DNA of 64,000 nucleotides, from assembly GCF_024178165.1 (NCBI RefSeq), contig NZ_JAMZIE010000003.1:248001-312000 (forward strand), in the 5' to 3' direction. Below the pieces are notes generated by a model. The model saw nothing but the letters and a program-made list of their open reading frames with translations, had not been told where the DNA came from and ran no database searches. Origin of the DNA: Halohasta salina. GTDB lineage: Archaea; Halobacteriota; Halobacteria; Halobacteriales; Haloferacaceae. Positions 1 to 7,885 of this stretch are shown here, piece by piece. The stretch's first letter is position 1, and every line of letters starts with the position of its first letter. The translations under genes were made by a program, and so were the position numbers.

Positions 1-714
1 GGCGAACACCCGATCGGCTCCCCGGTCGACGAGCACCTCGACCGCGCCGCTCATCGTCCCGCCGGTGGCGATGATGTCGTCGACGACCACCACGTCCCGG
101 CCCTCGACCGGCGCGTCGCTCGGTGTGAGTTCGACCTCGCCGGTCTCGTAATCCCGCTCTTTCTCGAAGTAGTCGACTGCGCCCTCGCCGTAGGCGTCCC
201 GCGTGGTCGTCGCCAGTTCGATCGCTCCCTCGTCGGGTGCGACGAACAGCGGGTCGTCGAGATCGACGAGCGCTCCCGCCAGCCGGTCGGCAGCGTCGAC
301 GGCGTCGGTCGGTACCGTAAAGAACTCCGCCACTGCCGGCTCGTGGGGCTCGACCAGCAGCACGCGGTCGGTCCCGGTGCTGATCGCTCGGGCGGTCGCC
401 CGCACCGAGATCGGTTGGCCCTGCTTGAACGCCTTGTCCTGTCGAGCGTATCCCAGATACGGGATGACCGTCGTCACCGTTGCCGCGCCGGCCTCGCGGG
501 CGGCGTCCTGCAACTGCAGCAGTTCGATGTGGGCGTCGTTGGTCGCCGTCGACGCGACGATGATCGCCTCGTTGTCGTCGAACGCGGGGATCGCCGCCAG
601 CGTCTCCCCATCCGCAAACCGGTCGTAGGTCGGCACCGTCAGCGCCGCGTCGAGTTCGGCGGCCAACTCGGCGGCCAGCGCCTGTGAGTCCGCCCCCGGG
701 ATGATGGTCGTCAT
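1..714 (-). CDS. prs: Ribose-phosphate pyrophosphokinase, C-terminus cut by window edge
   Basis: Makes PRPP from ribose 5-phosphate and ATP in the cytosol, feeding purine, pyrimidine and histidine synthesis. The frame starts at an ATG (M-T-T-I-I-P-G-A-D-S) and is still open at base 1, so 238 residues are visible of a family usually near 280 in haloarchaea. The PRPP loop near the visible end reads VVVVDDIIATGGT, the diagnostic motif of the family, and the flexible-loop region (YARQDK) is present. Two PRPP users, pyrE and hisG, lie within 12 kb, but not in one operon. The missing C-terminus is only a window effect. Confidence 0.95.
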   Translation of the reverse strand, partial: MTTIIPGADSQALAAELAAELDAALTVPTYDRFADGETLAAIPAFDDNEAIIVASTATNDAHIELLQLQDAAREAGAATVTTVIPYLGYARQDKAFKQGQPISVRATARAISTGTDRVLLVEPHEPAVAEFFTVPTDAVDAADRLAGALVDLDDPLFVAPDEGAIELATTTRDAYGEGAVDYFEKERDYETGEVELTPSDAPVEGRDVVVVDDIIATGGTMSGAVEVLVDRGADRVFA

Positions 715-785
715 ACGCGCCCTTTTCCCGTCACCCCTAAACCACGTTTCGGTGTTCGGCCGTCGACCCCGATGACTGCCGATCG

Positions 786-1625
786 CTAGGCGGCGTCGCT
801 GCCGGCTCCGACGGCGATCTCATTGACGCCACGGACGCCCAGCAGTTGGTGTCGCCAGCCGTCGCCGGCGTCGACACAGAGCGTCCCATCGTCGGTGACT
901 GCAGCGACGATCCCTCCGCCGTAGGCGACGTCGACGGCCGGCGAGCCGCCCGGCAGCTCGGTCGGGGTCCACTCGCCGGTCTCCTCGACGCGCCGGCCGA
1001 GTCCCGTGGGGCCGACCGCGTGGGCGTGACCGTGGCCGTCGCTGGCCACCCGGTCGAACGCCCCTTCGGCGACCGACTGCCAGCCGTTGGCCAGCGCGAA
1101 CAGGCCGTCGGCGGTCGCCGCCAGCGGCCGACCGTGGCCGGCGACGTCCCGCACGTCGTCGAGGCCGACGCGGTCCACTCCGGCCTCCGTCAGCCGGTAG
1201 ACGCCGTCTTCGGCCGCGACCAGCCCGCCGTCGACCGCCCGGACGTTCCCAGTCTCGCCGAGGTCGACCCATTCGTCGTCGACGCGGCCGACGAGTCGGT
1301 CGCCGCCGGCGACCGGTCCTCCGGGCCCCCACCCGACGGCAACGACCCCTTCGATTGGGGCCTCGATCGGTTCGAACGTCCGCGCCTGGGCTCGCTCGGC
1401 CGCCCTGTCGGTCGGGTCGCTGTGGAGGACGCCCTCCGCGGTGCCGATCATCACGCCCCGGTCGCTGGCCGCAACCGTCTCGACCGGTCCCCGGTGGGCG
1501 AGGCCGAACTCGCCGATCTGGTCGGCCGACACCGAGACGCCGACGAGCCCGGTTTCGCTGGCGACGAACAGTTCTGTCGTCCCGCTTTTGTCGCCGAAAA
1601 CCCGCTTTTCGGTGAGCGTCTGCAT
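786..1625 (-). CDS. Haloarchaeal beta-propeller-like protein (HVO_0234 type)
   Basis: A 279-residue acidic protein of repeating short beta-rich units (for example GLVGVSVSADQ, GVMIGTAEGVL, GLFALANGW, GGIVAAVTDDGTL) separated by about 40 residues, which suggests a propeller. I recognise it as a conserved haloarchaeal family, but no enzymatic motif is visible. I chose the ATG giving M-Q-T-L-T-E-K over one eight codons upstream because the repeats begin directly after it. It shares the minus strand with prs, 71 bases away. Function unknown. Confidence 0.75.
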   Translation of the reverse strand: MQTLTEKRVFGDKSGTTELFVASETGLVGVSVSADQIGEFGLAHRGPVETVAASDRGVMIGTAEGVLHSDPTDRAAERAQARTFEPIEAPIEGVVAVGWGPGGPVAGGDRLVGRVDDEWVDLGETGNVRAVDGGLVAAEDGVYRLTEAGVDRVGLDDVRDVAGHGRPLAATADGLFALANGWQSVAEGAFDRVASDGHGHAHAVGPTGLGRRVEETGEWTPTELPGGSPAVDVAYGGGIVAAVTDDGTLCVDAGDGWRHQLLGVRGVNEIAVGAGSDAA

Positions 1626-1720
1626 ACCGGAGGTCCCGACCGAACCCAAATAATCCCGCCGGTCGGCTGCCGGCCGAACACCTGATGCTTAACCCGTGTC
1701 GGCCGAAAGGAACTGCTACT

Positions 1721-2905
1721 GTGACCGAGGTACTGTTGATTATTGGCGTGGTGGTAGCGATCTTCGTCGGCTACAACATCGGCGGGTCGACGACGGGACC
1801 CGCCTTCGGACCGGCGGTCGGTGCCGGAGCGCTCTCGAAGACGCTCGCGGCCGGCCTGATGACCGTCTTCTTCTTCATCGGCGGCTGGACCATCGGCCGC
1901 CGGGTCGTCGACACGCTGGGGACCGAACTGGTGACGAATCCGGAGATCTTCACACTGCCGGCCTCTATTACGGTCCTGTTTTTCATCGGCCTTGCGCTGT
2001 TCGTCGGCAACGTCTTCGGCGTCCCCGCCTCGACCTCGATGACTGCCGTCGGCGCGATCGCCGGGCTCGGTCTCGCCAGCGGCTCGCTGGACTGGGCCGT
2101 CATGGGCGAGATCGTCTCGTGGTGGCTCGTCGCGCCCGTCATCGGCTTCTGGATCTCGGCGGTCATCGGCCGCTACTTCTACGCGGCGCTCAACGAGCGG
2201 ATCGCGCTGGCCCAAACCGAGGGCTCGCTGCTGACCGTCGACCGGTCGGGGATTATCCCGAAGATCGGCCTCGGCCCGAACACGACGGCGCGGGAGCTGT
2301 TCGGCATCACCGTCGTCATCGGGATCGGCTGTATCATGGCCTTCAGCTCCGGGACGAGCAACGTCGCCAACGCGATCGCCCCGCTGGTCGGCAGTGGCGC
2401 CCTCGAAATGAACACCGGCATTATCATCGCCTGTCTGGCGGTCGGCATCGGCGCGTTCACGATCGCCCGCCGAACCCTCGATACCCTCGGCAGCGACATC
2501 ACCCAACTGCCGCTGACCGCCGCCATCGTCGTCGCCACCGTCAGCGCCGTTCTCGTCGTCGGGCTCTCGGCAATCGGGATCCCCGCGAGTTTCGTCGTCA
2601 TCGCCACCATGTCGATCATCGGCCTCGGCTGGGGGCGGGCAACCCGAACCATGCGGGTCTCTCGCTCGGACATCTCGGAGAAAGCCGGCGAGACGCGGCT
2701 CTCGGTCGACTCGCTGGCCACCGACACCGAGGGCGAGTCCCTCCCGCCGATCGGCGAGGAGGACCCCGAGGATATCCCGAGCGCCGCCGATCTGTTCAAC
2801 CCCGGGACGACCGCTCGGGTCGTCGTCATGCAGAACGTCGTCCCCGTCATCTCGACGGTCGGGGCGTATCTCGTCTTCCGGTTCCTGCCGTTCTTTGGCT
2901 TCTAA
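1721..2905 (+). CDS. pit: PiT-family inorganic phosphate transporter
   Basis: An integral membrane carrier for inorganic phosphate driven by H+ or Na+. The 394-residue protein has about ten membrane segments and two copies of the PiT signature: GYNIGGSTTGPAFG near the start and GTSNVANAIAPLVGSG near residue 220. A hydrophilic acidic loop (about residues 325-370) separates the last helix pair. The GTG at 1721 is preferred because the first helix starts right after it and nothing upstream looks coding. It converges on the radical SAM gene across a hairpin-rich spacer. No PhoU-like partner is adjacent. Confidence 0.9.
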   Translation: MTEVLLIIGVVVAIFVGYNIGGSTTGPAFGPAVGAGALSKTLAAGLMTVFFFIGGWTIGRRVVDTLGTELVTNPEIFTLPASITVLFFIGLALFVGNVFGVPASTSMTAVGAIAGLGLASGSLDWAVMGEIVSWWLVAPVIGFWISAVIGRYFYAALNERIALAQTEGSLLTVDRSGIIPKIGLGPNTTARELFGITVVIGIGCIMAFSSGTSNVANAIAPLVGSGALEMNTGIIIACLAVGIGAFTIARRTLDTLGSDITQLPLTAAIVVATVSAVLVVGLSAIGIPASFVVIATMSIIGLGWGRATRTMRVSRSDISEKAGETRLSVDSLATDTEGESLPPIGEEDPEDIPSAADLFNPGTTARVVVMQNVVPVISTVGAYLVFRFLPFFGF

Positions 2906-2906
2906 A

Positions 2907-2960
2907 CGACGTTTTTCTACTCCGTCGCTCGCGTGCGCTCGCTCCGTCGGAAAAACGTCG
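2907..2960. terminator. Hairpin between convergent genes
   Basis: A perfect 10-bp inverted repeat (CGACGTTTTT at 2907-2916, its complement at 2951-2960) encloses a loop rich in CTCGC/GCTCG repeats. It lies immediately after the phosphate transporter stop and has T-runs on both strands, so it could end transcription from either side. The role as terminator is inferred. Confidence 0.5.
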
Positions 2961-2983
2961 ATTAAAACGTTCCTCGCTCCCTC

Positions 2984-3003
2984 CGGAAGAGCAAGCTCTT
3001 CCG
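2984..3003. terminator. Short perfect palindrome, second hairpin of the convergent spacer
   Basis: Nine paired bases (CGGAAGAGC against GCTCTTCCG) with a two-base loop form an almost perfect palindrome. It sits between the ends of the phosphate transporter and radical SAM genes. It may be a terminator for the minus-strand gene or a remnant of a palindromic element. Confidence 0.4.
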
Positions 3004-3102
3004 TGCTCTCGTTCGCTCTGCTCACGAGAACTACGGTCGCTCGTCACGATTCAATAACTGATGACTACCGCACTGCTACCGCACAGCAGTATGAAAAGCG
3101 TG

Positions 3103-4098
3103 CTACGCGAGCGGCGTCCGCTCGACGACCGTCCCGTCGACGGTCGGATACTGCTCGACGATCTCACCTTCGCTGACGTCGCCCTCTTCGACCATCTCTT
3201 CGAGGAGCCACCACGCCAGTTCGACGTGATCGGGCTTGACCGTGTAGAACTCCTCGGGGACGCCGAGTTCTTCGAGTCGGGCCTCAGATTCCCACGCCTT
3301 GCCGTAGACCAGCGTGCCGTCGTCGGTGATCTCGTCGAACTCCCGACGGATAACCCGTGCCATCCGCTTGAGGCGGTTGCGGTGCTGGGCGGCGTCCTTG
3401 AAGACACTCGTACAGAAGTAGACGCGCTCGTGGTCGCCCATCTCTTCGAGGATCGCCTCTTTCGAGCCGTCGACCGCCGACATGTGGCCCTCCTGGAGTT
3501 CGTAGCCCTGCTCCTGCATCCGACGGTAGTTGCCGTCGCTCATTTCGAACTCGTTGATGTTGCAGAACTCCGCCGCGCCCTCGTCGAGGAACTCCAAGAA
3601 TTCGGGCTCGGCGCGAATGCCGGGGATCTCGAAGGCCGGTGTGAGGCCCTCCTCGCGAGCGATATAGAGGATTTCCTCCCACTCGGTGCCATGCAAGTCG
3701 CCCCACTGCTCGTATGGCGGGTGGAATCGGATCTCGTCGAGACCGGCCTCCGAGAGTCGACGCATGTTCTCCCGGCCGCCAGTGATGCCAGTATACAGGT
3801 GGGTGTGGTGGTCCTCGCCGAACTCGTCTTTGAGGAGGCTGAGGTAGCGACACGTCTTGGCCATCGCCTCCTGTGGCTCGCCGCCGGTGATCGAGGTGCC
3901 CAGCGCGTCCATCCGGTGGGCCTCCTCGATGATGTCCTCGTCGGCCTCGACTTTGCGTTCGTTGGCGTAGACGTCGGTGACGTTCTTGCGGTTTTCTCCC
4001 AGCGGGCAGTAGAAACAGTCCCGCTGGTCACAGTAGCCGTAGACGAAAAGCACCATCTTCCCGCCTTTGGCGCACTGTTCGCAGCCTTTGGAGATCAT
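3103..4098 (-). CDS. Radical SAM protein (COG2108-like) with CX4CX2C cluster motif
   Basis: A 331-residue protein related to pyruvate formate-lyase activating enzymes. The cluster motif is C23-DQRD-C28-FY-C31, four residues rather than three between the first two cysteines, and another CxxC pair lies at C6 and C9. ITGGEP at about residue 89 is the GGE motif that contacts SAM. The archaeal family is conserved, but I know of no proven substrate. The strong conservation I remember across haloarchaea argues for a housekeeping role. The neighbours (phosphate transporter, DUF373) give no pathway clue. Confidence 0.85.
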   Translation of the reverse strand: MISKGCEQCAKGGKMVLFVYGYCDQRDCFYCPLGENRKNVTDVYANERKVEADEDIIEEAHRMDALGTSITGGEPQEAMAKTCRYLSLLKDEFGEDHHTHLYTGITGGRENMRRLSEAGLDEIRFHPPYEQWGDLHGTEWEEILYIAREEGLTPAFEIPGIRAEPEFLEFLDEGAAEFCNINEFEMSDGNYRRMQEQGYELQEGHMSAVDGSKEAILEEMGDHERVYFCTSVFKDAAQHRNRLKRMARVIRREFDEITDDGTLVYGKAWESEARLEELGVPEEFYTVKPDHVELAWWLLEEMVEEGDVSEGEIVEQYPTVDGTVVERTPLA

Positions 4099-4221
4099 CA
4101 GTTAGCCTTCATACCGCCCGTGGCCACAAAAAGCGTCCGAAACAGCCACTGACCGTGAGCCTCGGTGTCGACCCACGCTCCCAGAAAAGCCTTAACCGAA
4201 CGCTCACGTAGCATCACCTGA

Positions 4222-5337
4222 ATGCTGCTTGTCCTCTGTGTCGACCTCGACGACGACGTTGGCCGGAAGACCGGCCTCTCGACGCCGGTCGTCGGGGCCG
4301 ACGCCGTCCGCGAGGCGGCGGTCGCCCTCGCCACGGTCGACCCCGAGGACTCCGACGTCAACGTCATGTTTCAGGGGCTCTCCACGTACGAGGCGCTCCG
4401 CGAGGAGGGCGACGAGGAGGTCGAGGTCGCGGTCGTCACCGGCGTCGAAGGCAACGACGTCCGGGCCAACCGGACGGTCGGCGAAGAGATCGACACCACG
4501 CTGGCGGGCCTCCAGACCGGCGAGGAGGTCCGGGCGATCATCATCACCGACGGCGCACAGGACGAGTCCGTGGTGCCGGTGATCCGCTCGCGGATGCCGA
4601 TCGACGGCGTCCGCCGCGTCGTGGTCCGGCAGGCCCAGAACCTCGAATCGATGTACTACACCATCAAGCAGGTACTGGCCGACCCCGAGACCCGCGGCAC
4701 CGTGTTGGTCCCGCTGGGGGTGCTCCTGTTGATCTACCCGCTTGTGGTCATCGCCGGCGTCTTCGATATCGCCGGCGCGGTCGTCCTCGGGTTGCTCTCG
4801 GCGCTGGTCGGCCTCTACTCGCTGTTCCGGGGGTTGGGTCTCGAAGAGACCGTCGACACGACCGTCGACAGGGTCCGCAACGGGCTGTACGCCGGCCGGG
4901 CGACGCTGATCACCTACGTCGTCGCCGTCGCACTCATCATCGTCGGCGGCGTCCAAGGTGTCTCGATGATCGAGACCGTCGAGTCGACCACCGCTACCCC
5001 CGTCGAGATCCCCACCGCCGCGGCGGCGTTCGTCCACGGCGCAGTCCAGTGGTTCGCCGCCGCCGGCATCACCAGCAGTCTCGGGCAGGTCACCGACGAG
5101 TATCTCGCCGGCCGGTTCCGCTGGCGGTACCTCAACGCCCCCTTCTACGTCGTCGCCATCGCCATCGTCCTCTACGGACTCTCCGGGTTCTTCCTCCCGA
5201 CGATCGACGGGATCGTCACCCTCTCGCTGACCGATCTGGCGGTGGCGCTGACCGTCGGGACGCTGATGGGCGTGTTGAGCACGCTTACCTTCGCTATCGC
5301 CGAATCCCGCTACCCCTCGCAGGCCGATCCTGCCTGA
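4222..5337 (+). CDS. DUF373 family membrane protein
   Basis: A 371-residue protein of the archaeal DUF373 family. The first 150 residues are a soluble alpha/beta domain that starts LLVLCVDLDDDVG and carries AIIITDGAQDES, a nucleotide-hydrolase-like DD/D pattern. The rest has about seven membrane helices. This soluble-plus-membrane layout is typical of the family, whose function is unproven. The start is the first ATG after a TATA-like CCTTAACC element about 25 bases upstream. It converges on the DJ-1/PfpI gene three bases away. Confidence 0.85.
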   Translation: MLLVLCVDLDDDVGRKTGLSTPVVGADAVREAAVALATVDPEDSDVNVMFQGLSTYEALREEGDEEVEVAVVTGVEGNDVRANRTVGEEIDTTLAGLQTGEEVRAIIITDGAQDESVVPVIRSRMPIDGVRRVVVRQAQNLESMYYTIKQVLADPETRGTVLVPLGVLLLIYPLVVIAGVFDIAGAVVLGLLSALVGLYSLFRGLGLEETVDTTVDRVRNGLYAGRATLITYVVAVALIIVGGVQGVSMIETVESTTATPVEIPTAAAAFVHGAVQWFAAAGITSSLGQVTDEYLAGRFRWRYLNAPFYVVAIAIVLYGLSGFFLPTIDGIVTLSLTDLAVALTVGTLMGVLSTLTFAIAESRYPSQADPA

Positions 5338-5340
5338 TGG

Positions 5341-5931
5341 TTAGTCGGCCGCGGCGGCAGGCTCGCCGTGGCTGATCTCGTCGCCCAGCAGATCGAGGAA
5401 CTCGGCGAGCCACTCGGGGTGGTCGGGCCACGCCTGACCGGTCACGAGGTTCCGATCCCGAACGACGCCGTCGACCCACGAACAGCCGGCGGCCTCACAC
5501 TCGGCGCGAACCGCCGGGTAGGCGGTCAGTTCGTACCCCTCCAACACGTCCGCAGCCGCCAGGATCTGGGGGCCGTGACAGATCGACGCCACCGGCTTGT
5601 CGGCCTCGAAGAAGTGTTGGACCGCCTCGATGACGGCGTCGTACCCCCGGAGGTACTCCGGGGCGCGGCCGCCGGGGACACAGAGGGCGTCGTACTCGGT
5701 GGGGTCGACGTCGGCCATCGTCGCGGTCAACTCGAAGTCGTGGCCCCGTGTCTCCATGTAGGTCTGGTCGCCACGGAAGTCGTGGATCGCGGTCTTGATC
5801 GTTTCACCGGCCTCCTTGTCGGGACAGACGGCGTCGACGCTGTGGCCGACCATCTCTAAGGCCTGATACGGTACCATGATCTCGTAGTCCTCGCCGAAGT
5901 CGCCGACGATCATCAGGATATCTTTGGACAT
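5341..5931 (-). CDS. DJ-1/PfpI family protein
   Basis: A 196-residue class I glutamine amidotransferase-like protein of the PfpI/DJ-1 superfamily, whose members act as cysteine proteases, chaperones or deglycases. The nucleophile elbow ASICHGPQIL places the cysteine at residue 118, followed by histidine. The acidic partner region is FGEDYE near residue 14. I chose the M-S-K-D-I-L start because the beta strand begins there; in-frame ATGs exist further upstream. The substrate cannot be told from sequence. Confidence 0.85.
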   Translation of the reverse strand: MSKDILMIVGDFGEDYEIMVPYQALEMVGHSVDAVCPDKEAGETIKTAIHDFRGDQTYMETRGHDFELTATMADVDPTEYDALCVPGGRAPEYLRGYDAVIEAVQHFFEADKPVASICHGPQILAAADVLEGYELTAYPAVRAECEAAGCSWVDGVVRDRNLVTGQAWPDHPEWLAEFLDLLGDEISHGEPAAAAD

Positions 5932-6028
5932 GCGTGTCTCTCCTACACCATTTGTCATTATAAAAACACCGTCGGCATCCGTGACTGTCGGGAATTCCAC
6001 GCGGTCAGCCGCGCTATTGGTCGACCCG

Positions 6029-6550
6029 CTACTGGTCGGCCAGCAGTTCGCTGGCGTTCACCAGCGCGTCGAGTTCCAGGTCGTGGTCGGCGAGGTTCTC
6101 GGTCGCGCCCTCCTCGCGGTCGACGACCACCAGCACGCGGTTGACCGTCGCGCCGGCCTCGCGGAGTGCCTCGGCGGCGTCGACCGCGGAGTTGCCGGTC
6201 GTGGCGATGTCTTCGAGGACGACGACCTCCTCGCCCGCTTCGAGTCGACCCTCGATTCGGTTGCCCGTCCCGTACTCCTTGGCCTGCTTGCGGGCGATCA
6301 CGTAGGGCCGGTCGGTCTCGGTCGCGGTGACTGCAACCAGCGGCACCGCACCGAGGGCGACGCCGGCGAGTTTCGGCTCCTCGATCTTTTCGGCGAAGGC
6401 TTCGGCGATGAGTTCCAGACAGTGGGGGTCGGTCTCGAAGAGGTACTTGTCGACGTAGTAGTCGCTGGTCCCGCCGTGGGAGAGTTCGAACTCGCCGTAC
6501 TGGACCGCATCGGCCGCCCGGAGCGCGTCGATGAGTTCCTGATTCGTCAT
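6029..6550 (-). CDS. pyrE: Orotate phosphoribosyltransferase
   Basis: Joins orotate to PRPP to give orotidine 5'-monophosphate in pyrimidine synthesis. The 173-residue length is normal for haloarchaeal PyrE. The PRPP loop [13 protein letters not shown] is clear, and the dimer-loop lysines lie in [12 protein letters not shown]. The M-T-N-Q-E-L start is set by a TTTAAG box (6575-6580) 25-30 bases upstream, so the message is probably nearly leaderless. It is monocistronic as far as visible. Confidence 0.95.
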   Translation of the reverse strand: MTNQELIDALRAADAVQYGEFELSHGGTSDYYVDKYLFETDPHCLELIAEAFAEKIEEPKLAGVALGAVPLVAVTATETDRPYVIARKQAKEYGTGNRIEGRLEAGEEVVVLEDIATTGNSAVDAAEALREAGATVNRVLVVVDREEGATENLADHDLELDALVNASELLADQ

Positions 6551-6574
6551 TGTGCGTCGTCGGCAGGCCGTCGG

Positions 6575-6580
6575 CTTAAA
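6575..6580 (-). promoter_or_regulatory. TATA box of pyrE
   Basis: On the minus strand this reads TTTAAG inside CCGTTTAAGCC, the usual haloarchaeal TATA consensus, 25-30 bases before the pyrE start. Confidence 0.6.
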
Positions 6581-6728
6581 CGGGCGGGATCCGATCCGCA
6601 CCGCGTACTCGCCGACAGTTGTGGGTTGTTTTTACTATTCTCCATACTCGGCTGACGACTGATTCGATGTCCGAACCAGAATCAAACGCTTCGAATCGAA
6701 ATCTCTCGCTTTGGCGACCGACAGTTTT

Positions 6729-6737
6729 GTATAATAT
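6729..6737 (+). promoter_or_regulatory. TATA box for the leader frame and carrier gene
   Basis: GTATAATAT lies in an AT-rich patch 19-27 bases before the ATG at 6756. With the usual 25-base TATA-to-start spacing, transcription would begin at or near that ATG, well upstream of the carrier start at 6881. Confidence 0.55.
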
Positions 6738-6755
6738 GGGCACAACCAAACTGAT

Positions 6756-6884
6756 ATGCACACCGATCAGTCGACACCTGTCTTGCTGTCCGCGTGCCGT
6801 TCCGGCGCGCCGCCGGCCGCCGGCGCTCCGCTGCGGGTCGACGCCGGACGGATACTGTCGTCGACCGGCGGGAGGGGAGCATGA
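6756..6884 (+). CDS. 42-residue upstream frame coupled to the BASS/ACR3-like carrier
   Basis: The frame encodes M-H-T-D-Q-S-T-P-V-L-L-S and on to a TGA that overlaps the carrier's ATG (ATGA). It sits at leaderless distance from a good TATA box, is free of stops for 42 codons, and has one cysteine in LLSACRSG. It has no membrane segment or known domain. The overlap and promoter position suggest translation coupled to the carrier. It may instead be a chance open frame in a 120-base leader, since G+C is high. No homologue is recognised. Confidence 0.45.
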   Translation: MHTDQSTPVLLSACRSGAPPAAGAPLRVDAGRILSSTGGRGA

Positions 6885-7885
6885 TACGGTCGTATCTCAT
6901 CGCGCTGAAGCAGAACTTGATCTACGTCGTGATCGCCTCGCTCGTGGGTGGCCTCGCTTTCGGGCAGGTCGCCGGGCCGGGAACCAAGGGGCTGCTCAAG
7001 ACGGCGGTGGTGCCGGTGTTGTTCCTGATGATCTACCCGATGATGATCAACATCGATCTCCGGGAGATCCTCCACGTTCGGACCCACGCCAAGGTCGTCG
7101 CCCTCACCCTGTTGCTCAACTTCGGGTTCGCGCCGCTGCTGGCGGTCGGTCTCGGTCGGCTGTTTTTCGCCGGCTCGGTCGGCTACACCATCGGCCTCTA
7201 CTTCATCGCGCTGATCCCTTCCTCGGGGATGACCGCCGCCTGGACCGGGCTGGCCGGCGGCGATCTGGAGTCGGCGCTGGTCGCCATGTCGGTGAACCTG
7301 CTGGCGGCGATCGCCATCCTCCCGGCGTATCTGTCGCTTCTGATTCCCGGCAGCGTCGGCTTCGAGCCCACGGCACTCTACCGCCAGCTCGCCACGGTGA
7401 TCGTCGGCCCGATGGTCGCCGGCACGATCACCCGTTCGGTGATCCTTCGCCGGTACGACTCCGATGGGCTCAAACGGCTGAAACCAGTGTTCGGCGGCGT
7501 CAGTTCCCTGGGCGTGATGCTGATCGTCTTCATCGCGATGACGATGCGGTCGACCGCGATCCTCAGCGATCCGATCACCTCCGCGACTACGGTCGTCCCA
7601 CTGCTCGCGTTTTACGCCGTTATTCTGGCCGTGGGCGCGGGGCTCGGCCGCCTGCTGTTGTCGGACGAACTGGGTATCTCGCTGGTGTACGTCACCAGCA
7701 TGCGGAACCTCTCGATCGCGGTCGCCATCGTCGTCGCCAGCGACAGCCTCCCGACCGAGGCCGTCCTCCCGATCGCGCTGGCCTACATCATCCAGCCGCC
7801 GCTGGGGGCGGTGTACATGCACTACCGCCGGGACGTCGTCGACGAGGGGCTGTCGATCAGGCAGGCGGTCGCCAATATGGTCTAA
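6881..7885 (+). CDS. BASS/ACR3-superfamily membrane carrier lacking the ACR3 cysteine
   Basis: A 334-residue protein with ten predicted membrane helices, related to bile acid:sodium symporters and the arsenite exporter ACR3. At residues 113-128 it reads PSSGMTAAWTGLAGGD. This aligns with the ACR3 segment P-C-T-A-M-V-x-V-W, so the conserved ACR3 cysteine is replaced by serine. The substrate is therefore open (arsenite, another oxyanion or an organic acid). GGGAGG lies 5-11 bases before the ATG, an unusually clear ribosome site for this window, fitting an internal start after the leader frame. No arsR or arsenate reductase is adjacent. Confidence 0.75.
   Translation: MIRSYLIALKQNLIYVVIASLVGGLAFGQVAGPGTKGLLKTAVVPVLFLMIYPMMINIDLREILHVRTHAKVVALTLLLNFGFAPLLAVGLGRLFFAGSVGYTIGLYFIALIPSSGMTAAWTGLAGGDLESALVAMSVNLLAAIAILPAYLSLLIPGSVGFEPTALYRQLATVIVGPMVAGTITRSVILRRYDSDGLKRLKPVFGGVSSLGVMLIVFIAMTMRSTAILSDPITSATTVVPLLAFYAVILAVGAGLGRLLLSDELGISLVYVTSMRNLSIAVAIVVASDSLPTEAVLPIALAYIIQPPLGAVYMHYRRDVVDEGLSIRQAVANMV

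Noticed and set aside
1451-3025. Over 500-codon Asp/Arg-rich minus-strand frame across the phosphate transporter
   Set aside because: Composition is typical of an antisense shadow, and it also runs through the start of the beta-propeller gene.
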